The position numbers and the translations under genes were made by a program. The notes beneath the pieces were generated by a model. It saw only the letters and a program-made list of their open reading frames with translations. It was not told where the DNA came from and did no database searches. From the NCBI RefSeq assembly GCF_009498275.1, contig NZ_CP045643.1, positions 1,984,001-2,048,000 of the forward strand: a stretch of DNA of 64,000 nucleotides, in the 5' to 3' direction. Shown here in pieces: positions 23,860-31,962 of the stretch. The DNA is from Streptomyces fagopyri. GTDB taxonomy: Bacteria; Actinomycetota; Actinomycetes; Streptomycetales; Streptomycetaceae. The first letter of the stretch is position 1. Each line of letters opens with the position of its first letter.

Positions 23860-24522
23860 GTGACGGATGGCTTCGAAGTTCCGGGCGCCACGGCGACGGT
23901 TCTGCTGCCGGCCGTCGTGGCCCGGGTCACCGCGCTCGCCGACCGGCTCGGTGTGCGGCACAGCGAGGTTTTCGACATACGGCGCCTCTCGGCGGAGTCC
24001 GGCGTCCCGGAACCCGTGGTGCGGGCGCTTCTCGGTGGCCGCCCCGCGGGCGAGCCCGATCTGCAGGCCCGCTTCCTGCAGCGTCTCGACCTGCTGCGCC
24101 GCACCCGGCTCAAGCCCAACGGGCGCAGATACACCCAGCAGGAGATCGCCGACGGCGCGGGCATGTCGCGCCAGCAGGCGGGCGCTCTCATCAACGGCGA
24201 CCGGCGCCCCACGATGGAGCACTGCGACGCCATCCAGCGCTTCTTCCGGGTGCACGCGGGATTCCTGACGGCCGAGGACTCCGAGGCGCTGGTGGGTGCC
24301 CTCCAGCGCTCCGAGCAGGAGTTGCTGCAACAGCTCGCCGACCGCGAGCGCGAGGTGGCCGCGGCCGCGGCCACCGAGGACCCCCTGGAGAGACTGCTGC
24401 AGGACCACGGCGTCCGCGGCATCGCCTGGCGGGCCGCGCAGTTGCCCACCGACCAGCACCGCGACAAGGTCGCCGAATGGCTGGACATGCTCTTGGAAAG
24501 CGTCAAGCGGCCCGAGTCATGA
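23860..24522 (+). CDS. XRE-family DNA-binding regulator
   Basis: Helix-turn-helix protein of 220 residues. The DNA-binding part is central (about 88-130): RRYTQQEIADGAGMSRQQAGALINGDRRP, with the recognition helix at SRQQAGALI. A C-terminal part rich in Glu, Arg and Ala (about 145-175) may form a coiled coil. GTG 23860 follows AGGAG at 23847-23851. Its stop overlaps the next start (ATGA), coupling it to a metallopeptidase-like gene. That pairing recalls ImmR/ImmA of mobile elements, in which the peptidase cleaves the repressor. The target genes are probably those downstream. Confidence 0.88.
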   Translation: MTDGFEVPGATATVLLPAVVARVTALADRLGVRHSEVFDIRRLSAESGVPEPVVRALLGGRPAGEPDLQARFLQRLDLLRRTRLKPNGRRYTQQEIADGAGMSRQQAGALINGDRRPTMEHCDAIQRFFRVHAGFLTAEDSEALVGALQRSEQELLQQLADREREVAAAAATEDPLERLLQDHGVRGIAWRAAQLPTDQHRDKVAEWLDMLLESVKRPES

Positions 24523-25085
24523 TCCGGGGGAGAACCGTGGGCATCGGAAAGGACATGCGCCGTCTGTGCGGCGAGCTGGTCGCTGAACTCTCGCTCCCGG
24601 CGCCGGCTGAACCCGCAACCCTGTACGCCGCCCTGTGCGACGCCATGAGCAGACGCCGCGGCCGCCCCGTCCAGTTCCGTACGGCCGTGTTCCCGCCCGG
24701 TACCGCCAGCGGGCTGTGGCTCGACATGGCCGAGCAGGACCTGGTCGTCATCGAGGAACGCACCGCTCCTGACCATCAGTTGGTGATCCTCGGCCACGAA
24801 CTGTGGCACATGACGGCCGGGCACAGCGGCCACCATGTCGAGGGCGCGGCCGTGGCCGCCCGTCTGCTCAGCCACGACGCGGACCTTCAGGCGACCGTCC
24901 TCAAGGTCGCCGCACGCACCCGGTTCGACCTCGCCGACGAGAAGGAGGCCGAGAGCTTCGGCCTGCTGCTCGCCAGCAAGTGCCGTACGTGGCTTGCTGG
25001 TTCGTCGCTGCGCGGACCGGTGAGCCGGGACGGTCTGGCCGGCCGGATCGAGACGTCCCTCGGCTGTCGTGGGCCGAAGGGCTGA
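24519..25085 (+). CDS. ImmA/IrrE-like metallopeptidase (often annotated toxin component)
   Basis: Protein of 188 residues with the zinc-peptidase motif His93-Glu94-Leu-Trp-His97 in LGHELWHMTAGH and a likely third ligand Glu143 in EKEAESFGLLLAS, the ImmA/IrrE arrangement. Many databases call such Streptomyces proteins a toxin component, but the intact HExxH favours a peptidase acting on the adjacent XRE protein. ATG 24519 overlaps the XRE stop. A 15-base gap follows to the membrane protein gene. No signal peptide, so it acts in the cytoplasm. The inducing signal is unknown. Confidence 0.82.
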   Translation: MIRGRTVGIGKDMRRLCGELVAELSLPAPAEPATLYAALCDAMSRRRGRPVQFRTAVFPPGTASGLWLDMAEQDLVVIEERTAPDHQLVILGHELWHMTAGHSGHHVEGAAVAARLLSHDADLQATVLKVAARTRFDLADEKEAESFGLLLASKCRTWLAGSSLRGPVSRDGLAGRIETSLGCRGPKG

Positions 25086-25100
25086 GGGCACTCTCCAGGA

Positions 25101-26327
25101 ATGGACGGATCCAGCTACTACGTCCCGGCGGTCGCCATGGGCGTCGCCCTCGCCGCGAAGGCGCCCACCCTGGTCCGCGGCTGGCGCGACCCGCTCCTGA
25201 GGTCCGTGGGCGTCCTGCTGGCCCTGGCCTGCCTGGTCTTCCTCTTCGCGGCACCGCCGACCATCGGCCAGGTCAACGACCTCACGGGGATCCCCAACGT
25301 CTCGGCGCCCCTGGTCTACTGCCTGCTGACCGCCTTCAGCGCCTCCTGCCTGGTGCTGATCATCAACTGGCGCGGCGGCCCCGCCGAGGCGACCCGCCGG
25401 CTCTCGCGTCGCTGGATCGCCGGCTACGGCGTGGTGAGCGCGGCGCTGGTGGTGCTGTACGTGCTCGGGGACTGCCACGAGGAACGGCTTCGGGACTTCG
25501 ACACCCACTACGCCAACACCCCTTTCATCCGCGAGATGATCGTGCTCTACCTCGCCTCGCTGACCGTCGCGGGCGTCGCGATGAACGTCATGTGCTGGCG
25601 CTGGGCCCGCGAGGTGAGCGGCCTGCTGCGCGCCGGGCTGCGGACGATCGCGTTCGGCTTCCTCTTCAACGTCCCCTACGCGGCACTCAAGTTCATCGCC
25701 GTGGGCGCCCGCTGGAACGGCACCGACCTGGACGGTCTGAGCACCGACGTGGCACCCGTGCTGGCCTCGGTCGGAGCGCAGGTCAGCGCGGTCGGCTTCC
25801 TGCTCCCGCTGGCCTGCCGCCGCATCGGGGACAGCTGGTGCACCTGGTCGACGTACCGCCGGCTCGGGCCGCTGTGGCACGAACTGAGGTCGGTCTCGGC
25901 CCACGACGACCGCGCCGTGCGGATCTCCTGGTGGTCCCCCGCCGAACTCCAGGTCACCCAGCGGGAGTCCGACATCCACGACGGCATGCTCAGCCTGTAC
26001 CCCTACTTCGACTCCGCGGCGCGCGCCCTCGCCTACGACGCGGCCGTGGCGGCGGGCTCCGAGCCCGTCCAGGCACAGGCCGAGGCCGACGCGGCGATGG
26101 TGACGGCGGCGGTACGGGCCAGGGCGGCCGACCCGGAGGGCCGGGTCATCAGCGCGGCGGAGGCGGCCACCGCCCCCGCCGGGCGCGGGTCCGCGTACGC
26201 CTACACCGACGGTCCGCGCGACCTCGTGCGGATGTCGATGGCCCTGCGTCAGTCACCCGTCGTCGCGGCCGCCCGAGGGCGCGCCGCGGCCAGGTCAGAG
26301 AGCGACTTCCATGAGCAATCCCGCTAG
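25101..26327 (+). CDS. Integral membrane protein, MAB_1171c-type putative transporter
   Basis: Protein of 408 residues with about seven hydrophobic helices in the first 240 residues (for example LRSVGVLLALACLVFLFA and MIVLYLASLTVAGVAMNVM), then a cytoplasmic domain of about 165 residues. The pattern HYANTPFIREMI between helices 3 and 4 is typical of these proteins. The function of the family is not established; transporter is only a label. ATG 25101 lies 15 bases after the peptidase stop, and the stop is 17 bases inside the next gene, so the four genes from 23860 to 27771 form one unit. Confidence 0.8.
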   Translation: MDGSSYYVPAVAMGVALAAKAPTLVRGWRDPLLRSVGVLLALACLVFLFAAPPTIGQVNDLTGIPNVSAPLVYCLLTAFSASCLVLIINWRGGPAEATRRLSRRWIAGYGVVSAALVVLYVLGDCHEERLRDFDTHYANTPFIREMIVLYLASLTVAGVAMNVMCWRWAREVSGLLRAGLRTIAFGFLFNVPYAALKFIAVGARWNGTDLDGLSTDVAPVLASVGAQVSAVGFLLPLACRRIGDSWCTWSTYRRLGPLWHELRSVSAHDDRAVRISWWSPAELQVTQRESDIHDGMLSLYPYFDSAARALAYDAAVAAGSEPVQAQAEADAAMVTAAVRARAADPEGRVISAAEAATAPAGRGSAYAYTDGPRDLVRMSMALRQSPVVAAARGRAAARSESDFHEQSR

Positions 26328-27771
26328 CGCCCCCCGGGCCGCGGCAACGGACGACCACACCCCGGCCTCCGGTCGGGCCGTGGTCATCGGTGCCGGGGCG
26401 GCCGGCCTGCTGGCCGCCGCGGCCCTCCACACGTACGCCGACGTCATCGTCGTCGAGCGTGACGTCCTGCCCGCCGGGCCCGAACCGCGCAAGGGCCTGC
26501 CCCAGGCCCGTCACGCCCACCCGCTGTGGTCCGGCGGTGCCCGCGCCGTGGAGGAACTGCTCCCCGGTGTCACCGCCGCCTGGCTGGCCGCGGGCGCCCG
26601 CCGGGTACCGCTGCCGACCGGACTGGTCACCCTGTCGGCGCGGGGCTGGCTGCGGCGCTGGCCCGAGACGGAGTTCATGATCTCGTGCAGCCGCGATCTG
26701 CTCGACTCGGTGCTGCGTGAACAGGTCGCGCGCACGGAGCGGGTGACGGTCCTGGACGGCACGGAGCTGCTCGGACTGCTGGGTGACGCCTCCCGCGTGA
26801 GCGGAGTGCGGGTGCGGACGTCGGACGGCACCGAGCGCGTCCTGGAGGCCGATCTGGTGGTGGATGCCTCGGGACGGGGATCCCGGTCCACCGCGTGGCT
26901 CGACGCGCTGGGCGTTCCGCAGGCGCCGATGGAGGAGATCGATTCCGGACTCGCCTTCGCCAGCCGGGTGTTCCTGGCGCCGGCCGGCACCGGCGACTTC
27001 CCGGTGGTGAGTGTGCAGCCCGACCCGGCGCGGCCCGAGCCCGCGCGGTCCGCGATCGTCGTGCCCCTGGAGGGCGAACGCTGGCTGGTGACGCTCTCCG
27101 GCACCCGCGGCGGACAGCCGACCGCCTCCGCCGAGGAGTTCGAGCTGTTCGCCCGCGGCGTCCGGCACCCCGTGGTGGGCGAGTTGATCGCGCACGCGCG
27201 GCCGCTCACGGACGTGGTGCTGACCCGCAGCACGATCAACCGGCGGCACCATTTCGAGAAGGTACGGGACTGGCCCGAGGGGTTCGTCGCGCTCGGCGAC
27301 TCCGTCGCCACGTACAACCCCGTCTACGGACACGGCATGTCGGTGGCCGCCCAGGGTGCGGTGGCGCTGCGCGGGCAGGTCGCCGAGTACGGGATCTCGG
27401 CACCCGGGCTCGCGCGGCGGGCGCAGCGTGCGGTGGCCCTCCCGGTGGCGGTCGCCTGGGAACTGGCCACCGGAACGGACATCCGCTACCCCGAGGCGAT
27501 CGGTGAGCAGCCCGGCGTCGCGCGGAAACTGTTCGGCCGTTACATGGCACGGCTGACGCGTACCGCGGCCGGAAGTCCGCCGGTCGCGCGGGCCCTCCTC
27601 TCCGTGATCACCCTCTCCGCGCCGCTGACCGCCCTCGTGAGACCCGAGATGCTCCTCGCGGTGCTGCGCGGTCCGCGGCGTCCTCCGCTCACCGAGCCGC
27701 CGCTCACGGCCGACGAACGCGCCGTGGTGTTCAGCGCGCCGGAGCCCGCGGTGACGCCGACGGCGGGCTGA
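26311..27771 (+). CDS. FAD-dependent monooxygenase
   Basis: Flavoprotein of 486 residues in the UbiH/PHBH-like group. The FAD-binding motif VVIGAGAAGLLAAAAL lies at about 25-40; the second FAD motif is GDSVATYNPVYGHGMSVAAQGA. Substrate recognition segment RHAHPLWSGGARAVEELLPG is of the kind seen in a Streptomyces subgroup of uncertain substrate. ATG 26311 overlaps the membrane protein gene by 17 bases. A soluble oxygenase coupled to a XRE/ImmA-like switch and a membrane protein suggests that the unit makes or modifies a small molecule; what it acts on cannot be read from sequence. Confidence 0.85.
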   Translation: MSNPASAPRAAATDDHTPASGRAVVIGAGAAGLLAAAALHTYADVIVVERDVLPAGPEPRKGLPQARHAHPLWSGGARAVEELLPGVTAAWLAAGARRVPLPTGLVTLSARGWLRRWPETEFMISCSRDLLDSVLREQVARTERVTVLDGTELLGLLGDASRVSGVRVRTSDGTERVLEADLVVDASGRGSRSTAWLDALGVPQAPMEEIDSGLAFASRVFLAPAGTGDFPVVSVQPDPARPEPARSAIVVPLEGERWLVTLSGTRGGQPTASAEEFELFARGVRHPVVGELIAHARPLTDVVLTRSTINRRHHFEKVRDWPEGFVALGDSVATYNPVYGHGMSVAAQGAVALRGQVAEYGISAPGLARRAQRAVALPVAVAWELATGTDIRYPEAIGEQPGVARKLFGRYMARLTRTAAGSPPVARALLSVITLSAPLTALVRPEMLLAVLRGPRRPPLTEPPLTADERAVVFSAPEPAVTPTAG

Positions 27772-28245
27772 CCCGCCGGACGGATCCGCGCGCCCGACGC
27801 GGTCGTGGCCCCCGCGGGACCGGACCCGGCCCGGCCGGTACGGGACCACGATCCGTGCGGCCCGCCCCGGTCCCACCGGTACGGGACCACGACGGCCGAT
27901 CCCGTCCGGGCGCGACCACGACGACCGGTCCCACCCGGACAGGACCCGGCAGCTGGTCCCGACCGGGCGGGATCGGTCCGGTCCCGCTGCGGCCGGGCCG
28001 CGCCGGGACGGTCCACGCCAGGACGGGCGCGCCGGGACGGGCGCGCCGGGACGCTTGGATCCGAGGGGACCGTTCCGGTTGCGATCCGACGGGGCCGGAC
28101 TCGGCCGAACGGGTGGTGGCGTCGCCCGGTAAGAGAGCGAGCGGCCCTGTCCGAAGCTGACGCGCCCGGAAGCAGGCGCCGCTCCGCGACGGCGTGCGCC
28201 GGCCCGGAGCGGCGGGCGTCAGGGGCGGGCGTCAGCGGCGGGCGG
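27772..28245. repeat. Non-coding GC-rich stretch with short direct repeats
   Basis: About 470 bases between convergent genes. CCGGTACGGGACCACGA occurs at 27835-27851 and 27876-27892, with a weaker relative near 27907. GACGGGCGCGCCGG is tandem at 28023-28036 and 28037-28050. Frames that are open here are Arg/Pro/Gly-rich and do not resemble genes. I see no RNA gene or clear terminator. Confidence 0.7.
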
Positions 28246-29289
28246 TCAGGTCGCGCTGCGTTCGCTCGCCTCCCGCAGGTCCCGTTCCACGGCCCGGTTG
28301 TGCGCGGTGTCCGGCTGCCCCACCGTCGTACCGGGGCGCCCGGCGCGCAGCAGTTCCCGCCAGTGCTCGCGGCTCCAGTCGGCCGGACTGGTCGTGCTGG
28401 TGAACTCCTCGACGAGGTCGAGGAAGCGCGCCGGGTCACTGTGGAACGGAAAGTGGCCCGCACCCTCGAAGATCTCCAGCCGACTGCCGGGCATCGCCCG
28501 GTGCGCCCCGTACGCGTGCCGCACCGGCACCACGCTGTCCCGGTCGCCCCACAGCAGCATCGTGGGCATTCCCTCGGTCAGATAACAGCGGTCGAGCATG
28601 GTGACCGACTGGCCGCGCCAGTCGACCACGGCGCGCAGGGTCCGGATGAACGCGCTGCGGGAGGTCGCGTCGGGCAGGGCGTCCACGAGGTTCAGCAGTT
28701 CCGGCGCGTCCTGGCCCAGGTCGGTGTCGAGGAGCTTCATCAGGCGTAAGAACAGACTCACTTGGATTCTCATGCCGGGCAGCCGCAGTGTGGACAGCAA
28801 GAGGTCGGCGCCCGGCAGCGAGACGGCCCGCAGCACCGGGTTGACCTCGCCGCCGACGCCACCGGCGCTGACCAGGATCAGCCGTTCCGTACGGTCGGGG
28901 AACTGATAGGCGAACTGCATCGCGACGCCTCCGCCGAGCGAGTGACCGACCAGGGTGGCGGACTCGATGTCGAGCGTGGTCAGCAGGTCGCGAACCCCGT
29001 TGGCGTACGCGGCCACCGAGTAGTCGGCACGCGGCTTGTCGGAGGCCCCGTGGCCCAGCAGGTCGGGCGCGATCACCGTGTGGGTGCGGGCGAGGTCCGG
29101 GATCAGGTCGGCCCAGGTCGCGGAGGAGTCGCCGATGCCGTGGATGAGGACCAGCGCGGGGCCCTCGCCCGCCACGCGGTACGCACGCCGGTAGCCGTGC
29201 ACGACGCGATGCTGCAGGCGCAGTTCCGCGCCGCCCACCGAACGCAGTCGCAGGTTGCGCCTCGGACGCCGAGGCGGTACGTCGGCCAC
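28246..29289 (-). CDS. Alpha/beta-fold hydrolase
   Basis: Hydrolase of 347 residues. The catalytic triad is readable: Ser in VGHSLGGG, Asp in GDRDSVVPV and His in EGAGHFPFH. The oxyanion region is LIHGIGDSSATW. There is no clear signal peptide; a basic N-terminus PPRRPRRNLRLRSVGG precedes the domain. The C-terminal 60 residues form an Arg/Glu-rich tail. Substrate is unknown; related proteins are annotated as esterases or C-C bond hydrolases. It is transcribed alone toward the repeat-rich gap, and starts at ATG 29289 (complement of CAC-free CAT at 29287). Confidence 0.88.
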   Translation of the reverse strand: MADVPPRRPRRNLRLRSVGGAELRLQHRVVHGYRRAYRVAGEGPALVLIHGIGDSSATWADLIPDLARTHTVIAPDLLGHGASDKPRADYSVAAYANGVRDLLTTLDIESATLVGHSLGGGVAMQFAYQFPDRTERLILVSAGGVGGEVNPVLRAVSLPGADLLLSTLRLPGMRIQVSLFLRLMKLLDTDLGQDAPELLNLVDALPDATSRSAFIRTLRAVVDWRGQSVTMLDRCYLTEGMPTMLLWGDRDSVVPVRHAYGAHRAMPGSRLEIFEGAGHFPFHSDPARFLDLVEEFTSTTSPADWSREHWRELLRAGRPGTTVGQPDTAHNRAVERDLREASERSAT

Positions 29290-29506
29290 GGGCTCACCTC
29301 CTGTTCCGGGCCGCCGAGCGGGCGGCCTCCGGCTCCTCCTCCCAGCCTAGGGCTCCTGTCCCACGCGGGATTTCCGTGAGGTTTCGCCTCCGCTAAGCGG
29401 GCGAACCCCCGCACATCGAAACGGCATTGTCAGTGGTGGACGGCAAGCTGGGGTCACGTAGTGCCACGCACCGCTCACGACCAGCCGACCCGGGGAGAGC
29501 CGTCCG

Positions 29507-29749
29507 ATGCAGACCGCCGTACTGACCGACCACGAACGCGCCGCCGTGCAGGCCTATCTGCGTCTCCTCCAGACCGTGAGAGCCGCCTTCGACGGTACGC
29601 CGGAGGCGCACCGGCCGCCTGTGGTGGCGCCGTCCGCGCTCGCGGAGGCGGAGCGGGCGCTGGCGGCTGCCGGACTCGCGGGCAACGAGGAGGAGTTCTT
29701 CCGGCTGCTGCACCGCTGGTGCCCGGAGCCCGGCGGACGGCTGCCCTGA
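29507..29749 (+). CDS. Small protein of unknown function
   Basis: An 80-residue protein I do not recognise. ATG 29507 follows GGGGAGAG (from 29492), a good ribosome binding site. The sequence is helical and soluble, with TDHERAAVQAYLRLLQTVRAAF and AEAERALAAAGLAGNEEEFFRLLHRWC. Codon use is Streptomyces-like. Gene borders to both sides are intergenic, so it stands alone. A conserved hypothetical role is all that can be said. Confidence 0.65.
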   Translation: MQTAVLTDHERAAVQAYLRLLQTVRAAFDGTPEAHRPPVVAPSALAEAERALAAAGLAGNEEEFFRLLHRWCPEPGGRLP

Positions 29750-29932
29750 GGCCCCGCGCCGCGCGCCGAGTTCCGGCACGGGCACCGCGTCGCGACCCGC
29801 TGGGGGACCACGGGGCCGGCGGTCCCGGCCGCGCGTGCGGTCCCAGCTTGCGGGGCGGTCCCGGCCGTGGGCGCCCGCCGTGGGGAACCCGGCCGCGAAG
29901 GGACCCGGGCGTCGGAAGGCCGGCCCCTGCTT

Positions 29933-30817
29933 CTAGGCCGCGCCGTGCCCGCCGGGCACGGTGACGGCCGTGGCCAGCAGGCCCTGCCGGACGGTCCACC
30001 GTCCGTCGAAGGACTGGATCCGGCGCCCGCCGACCACCGGTCCCGGTACCAGGAGCGCGGCCCGGAATCCGCCGGAGCGCGCGGACCCGCCGGTGACGGG
30101 ACCCGCCAGGGAACCCCCGGTCGCGGAGTCCCCGGTCACCGAGCCCCTGGACACGGAGTCGTCTGTCAGCGGACCTCTGGCCACCGGCCCCCTGGTCACG
30201 GCGGGCACTCTCGTCGCGGGCCCCGCCGTGGACCTCCTGGGCGCGAAGGCCCCCGCTCCGGCGCCGTGCGGCACCGGGCCGCCGTCCTCGAAGAGGTCGA
30301 TGTCCGCCTCCAGGAAGTCCAGCCACTGCGCCATGAGGGGGAACCACGCCTTGTAGACCGACTCCTTGGCGCTGAAGAGCAGCCGGTCCCAGTGCACGGA
30401 CGGATCCCGCTCCGCCAGCCGGCGCAGGCGTTCGTTCTCCGTGGGCAGCGCCACCGAGACGATGACGTCCTCGGGAAGCTCCTCGTGCGGTTCGGCGTCG
30501 ATGCCGAGGGAGGCCAGGTCCCCGGAGCGGGCGAGGGACGCGGCGCGGTAGCCCTCACAGTGGGTCATGCTGCCGATCAGCCCCGCCGGCCAGACCGGCT
30601 CTCCGCTGTCCCCGCGGGCGATGGCGCGCGGCGCCACCCCGAGTTTCTCCATGGCCTGCCGGGCACAGCCGCGCACGGCGGCGAACTCACTGCGCCGTTT
30701 GTGTACGAACGACGCCGCGAGCACCTCTTCCTCGGGATACAGCCGCACTCCCTCGGCCGCGTCGTCACCGAGCGCCTCCACGCTCACGACCGAGTCCGGG
30801 AGCAGCTCCTCGATCAC
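29933..30817 (-). CDS. Sfp-type 4'-phosphopantetheinyl transferase with repeat-derived insertion
   Basis: Enzyme that transfers phosphopantetheine from CoA to carrier proteins of polyketide, peptide or fatty acid synthases. Motifs: GSMTHCEGYRAA, Asp107 and Glu109 in GIDAE, and FSAKESVYKAWFP with Lys151-Glu152. Usual length is about 225 residues; this one has 294 because of an insertion of about 65 residues (about 183-249) rich in Gly, Ser, Thr and Val, in a loop before FRAALLVPGP. GTG 30817 is preceded by GGAGG in the previous gene; ATG 30886 is a less likely start. It overlaps the phosphoesterase gene by 53 bases, so they are coupled. From memory it corresponds to the second broad-range PPTase of S. 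coelicolor. Confidence 0.88.
   Translation of the reverse strand: MIEELLPDSVVSVEALGDDAAEGVRLYPEEEVLAASFVHKRRSEFAAVRGCARQAMEKLGVAPRAIARGDSGEPVWPAGLIGSMTHCEGYRAASLARSGDLASLGIDAEPHEELPEDVIVSVALPTENERLRRLAERDPSVHWDRLLFSAKESVYKAWFPLMAQWLDFLEADIDLFEDGGPVPHGAGAGAFAPRRSTAGPATRVPAVTRGPVARGPLTDDSVSRGSVTGDSATGGSLAGPVTGGSARSGGFRAALLVPGPVVGGRRIQSFDGRWTVRQGLLATAVTVPGGHGAA
30110..30199. repeat. 15-bp tandem array inside the PPTase gene
   Basis: Six consecutive 15-base units (30110, 30125, 30140, 30155, 30170, 30185) with consensus close to CGGACCCCTGGTCAC; weaker copies extend to about 30080. They encode a five-residue repeat on the minus strand and account for the extra loop in the protein. The unit length keeps frame. 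Confidence 0.88.
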
Positions 30818-31673
30818 CGGTTGCGACCTCCATCGGCAGTATGCGGCGCAGTGTTCCCGGCGGACCCGGGCGGGGGCGCCACTCACGGGGGTATCCCACC
30901 GAGACCTCTTCGAAGCGGACTCCTTCGAGGTGGGTGGTCCGCGGGATGTGGAGATGACCGTAGACCATGACCTCGACGCGGAACCGGCGGTGCCAGTCGG
31001 CGGTCAGCCCGGTGCCGCACCACATCGCGAACTCGGGATAGCGCAGGACGTCGGTCGGATGGCGGTCCAGCGGGTAGTGGTTGACCAGCACCGTGGGCAG
31101 GTCCTCGGGCAGCTCGGCGAGCCGGCGCTCCGTCCCGGCGACCCGGGCCCGGCACCATGCCTCGCGGCTCGGATAGGGGTCGGGGTGCAGTGTGTACTCG
31201 TCGGTGCAGATCACCCCGGTCTTCTCCGCGTACGCCATGCCCTCGTCCTTGGTCGCGCAGCCCGGCGGCAGGAACGAGTAGTCGTAGAGGAGGAAGAGCG
31301 GTGCGACGACGACGGGGCCGCCCGGCCCGTCCCAGACCGGGTAGGGGTCCTCGGGGGTCGTGACGCCCAGCTCCCGGCAGAGGGTCACGAGATGCTCGTA
31401 GCGCTCCACACCGCGCAGCGTCACGGTGTCCTTCGGATGGGTCCACAGCTCGTGGTTGCCCGGCACCCAGACGACCTTGCGGAAGCGTCCGGCGAGTGTT
31501 TCCAGGGCCCAGCGGATGTCGGCCACGGTCTCCGAGACGTCACCGGCCACCAGGAGCCAGTCGTCGTCCGTCGAAGGGCGCATCCGCTCGACCAGGGCGC
31601 GGTTCTCCGGATACCCGATGTGCAGGTCGCTGATGGCCAGCAGGTTCCCGTGTCCGCCGGCCGTCGACCGCAC
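30765..31673 (-). CDS. Metallophosphoesterase
   Basis: Calcineurin-like phosphoesterase of about 302 residues. The metal-binding motifs are AISDLHIG, VAGDVSET, VPGNHELW, LVNHYPL and VYGHLHIP, a complete set. GTG 31673 is chosen because GGAGG lies eight bases before it; frames extending to 32123 cross the neighbouring promoter. It overlaps the PPTase gene by 53 bases, which suggests joint expression. The substrate could be a phosphodiester, possibly 4'-phosphopantetheine-related given the partner, but that is a guess. Cytosolic. Confidence 0.9.
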   Translation of the reverse strand: MRSTAGGHGNLLAISDLHIGYPENRALVERMRPSTDDDWLLVAGDVSETVADIRWALETLAGRFRKVVWVPGNHELWTHPKDTVTLRGVERYEHLVTLCRELGVTTPEDPYPVWDGPGGPVVVAPLFLLYDYSFLPPGCATKDEGMAYAEKTGVICTDEYTLHPDPYPSREAWCRARVAGTERRLAELPEDLPTVLVNHYPLDRHPTDVLRYPEFAMWCGTGLTADWHRRFRVEVMVYGHLHIPRTTHLEGVRFEEVSVGYPREWRPRPGPPGTLRRILPMEVATGDRGAAPGLGRERGGAR

Positions 31674-31962
31674 CCTCGCCACCTCCGAGAAAAGGACTGG
31701 AAACACAAGAACACATTCACCCTCGCGGGACAAGAACGGACCGCGCGCGGCGGGGTCCGGTTCCGGCCCGGGGTGCTCGGTGCCGCGTCCCGGGAAATCC
31801 GTAACAGGCCCGTAGCACCACTGCGGTCCCGCTCCCCTTATGATCGCCCCAACACCGCCGCCAGGAACCTTGCTTGGCGTACGGCGGCTCGGTGTTCCTC
31901 CCTCCCCCATGGCCGGGCACGGCCTGCTCCGCCGTGCCCGGGAACCCTGAAAGGCGGCCTGC

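Noticed and set aside
24519..25085. Classical toxin-antitoxin pair
   Set aside because: The HExxH peptidase motif and lack of a known toxin domain favour an ImmA/IrrE-type regulator-cleaving enzyme.
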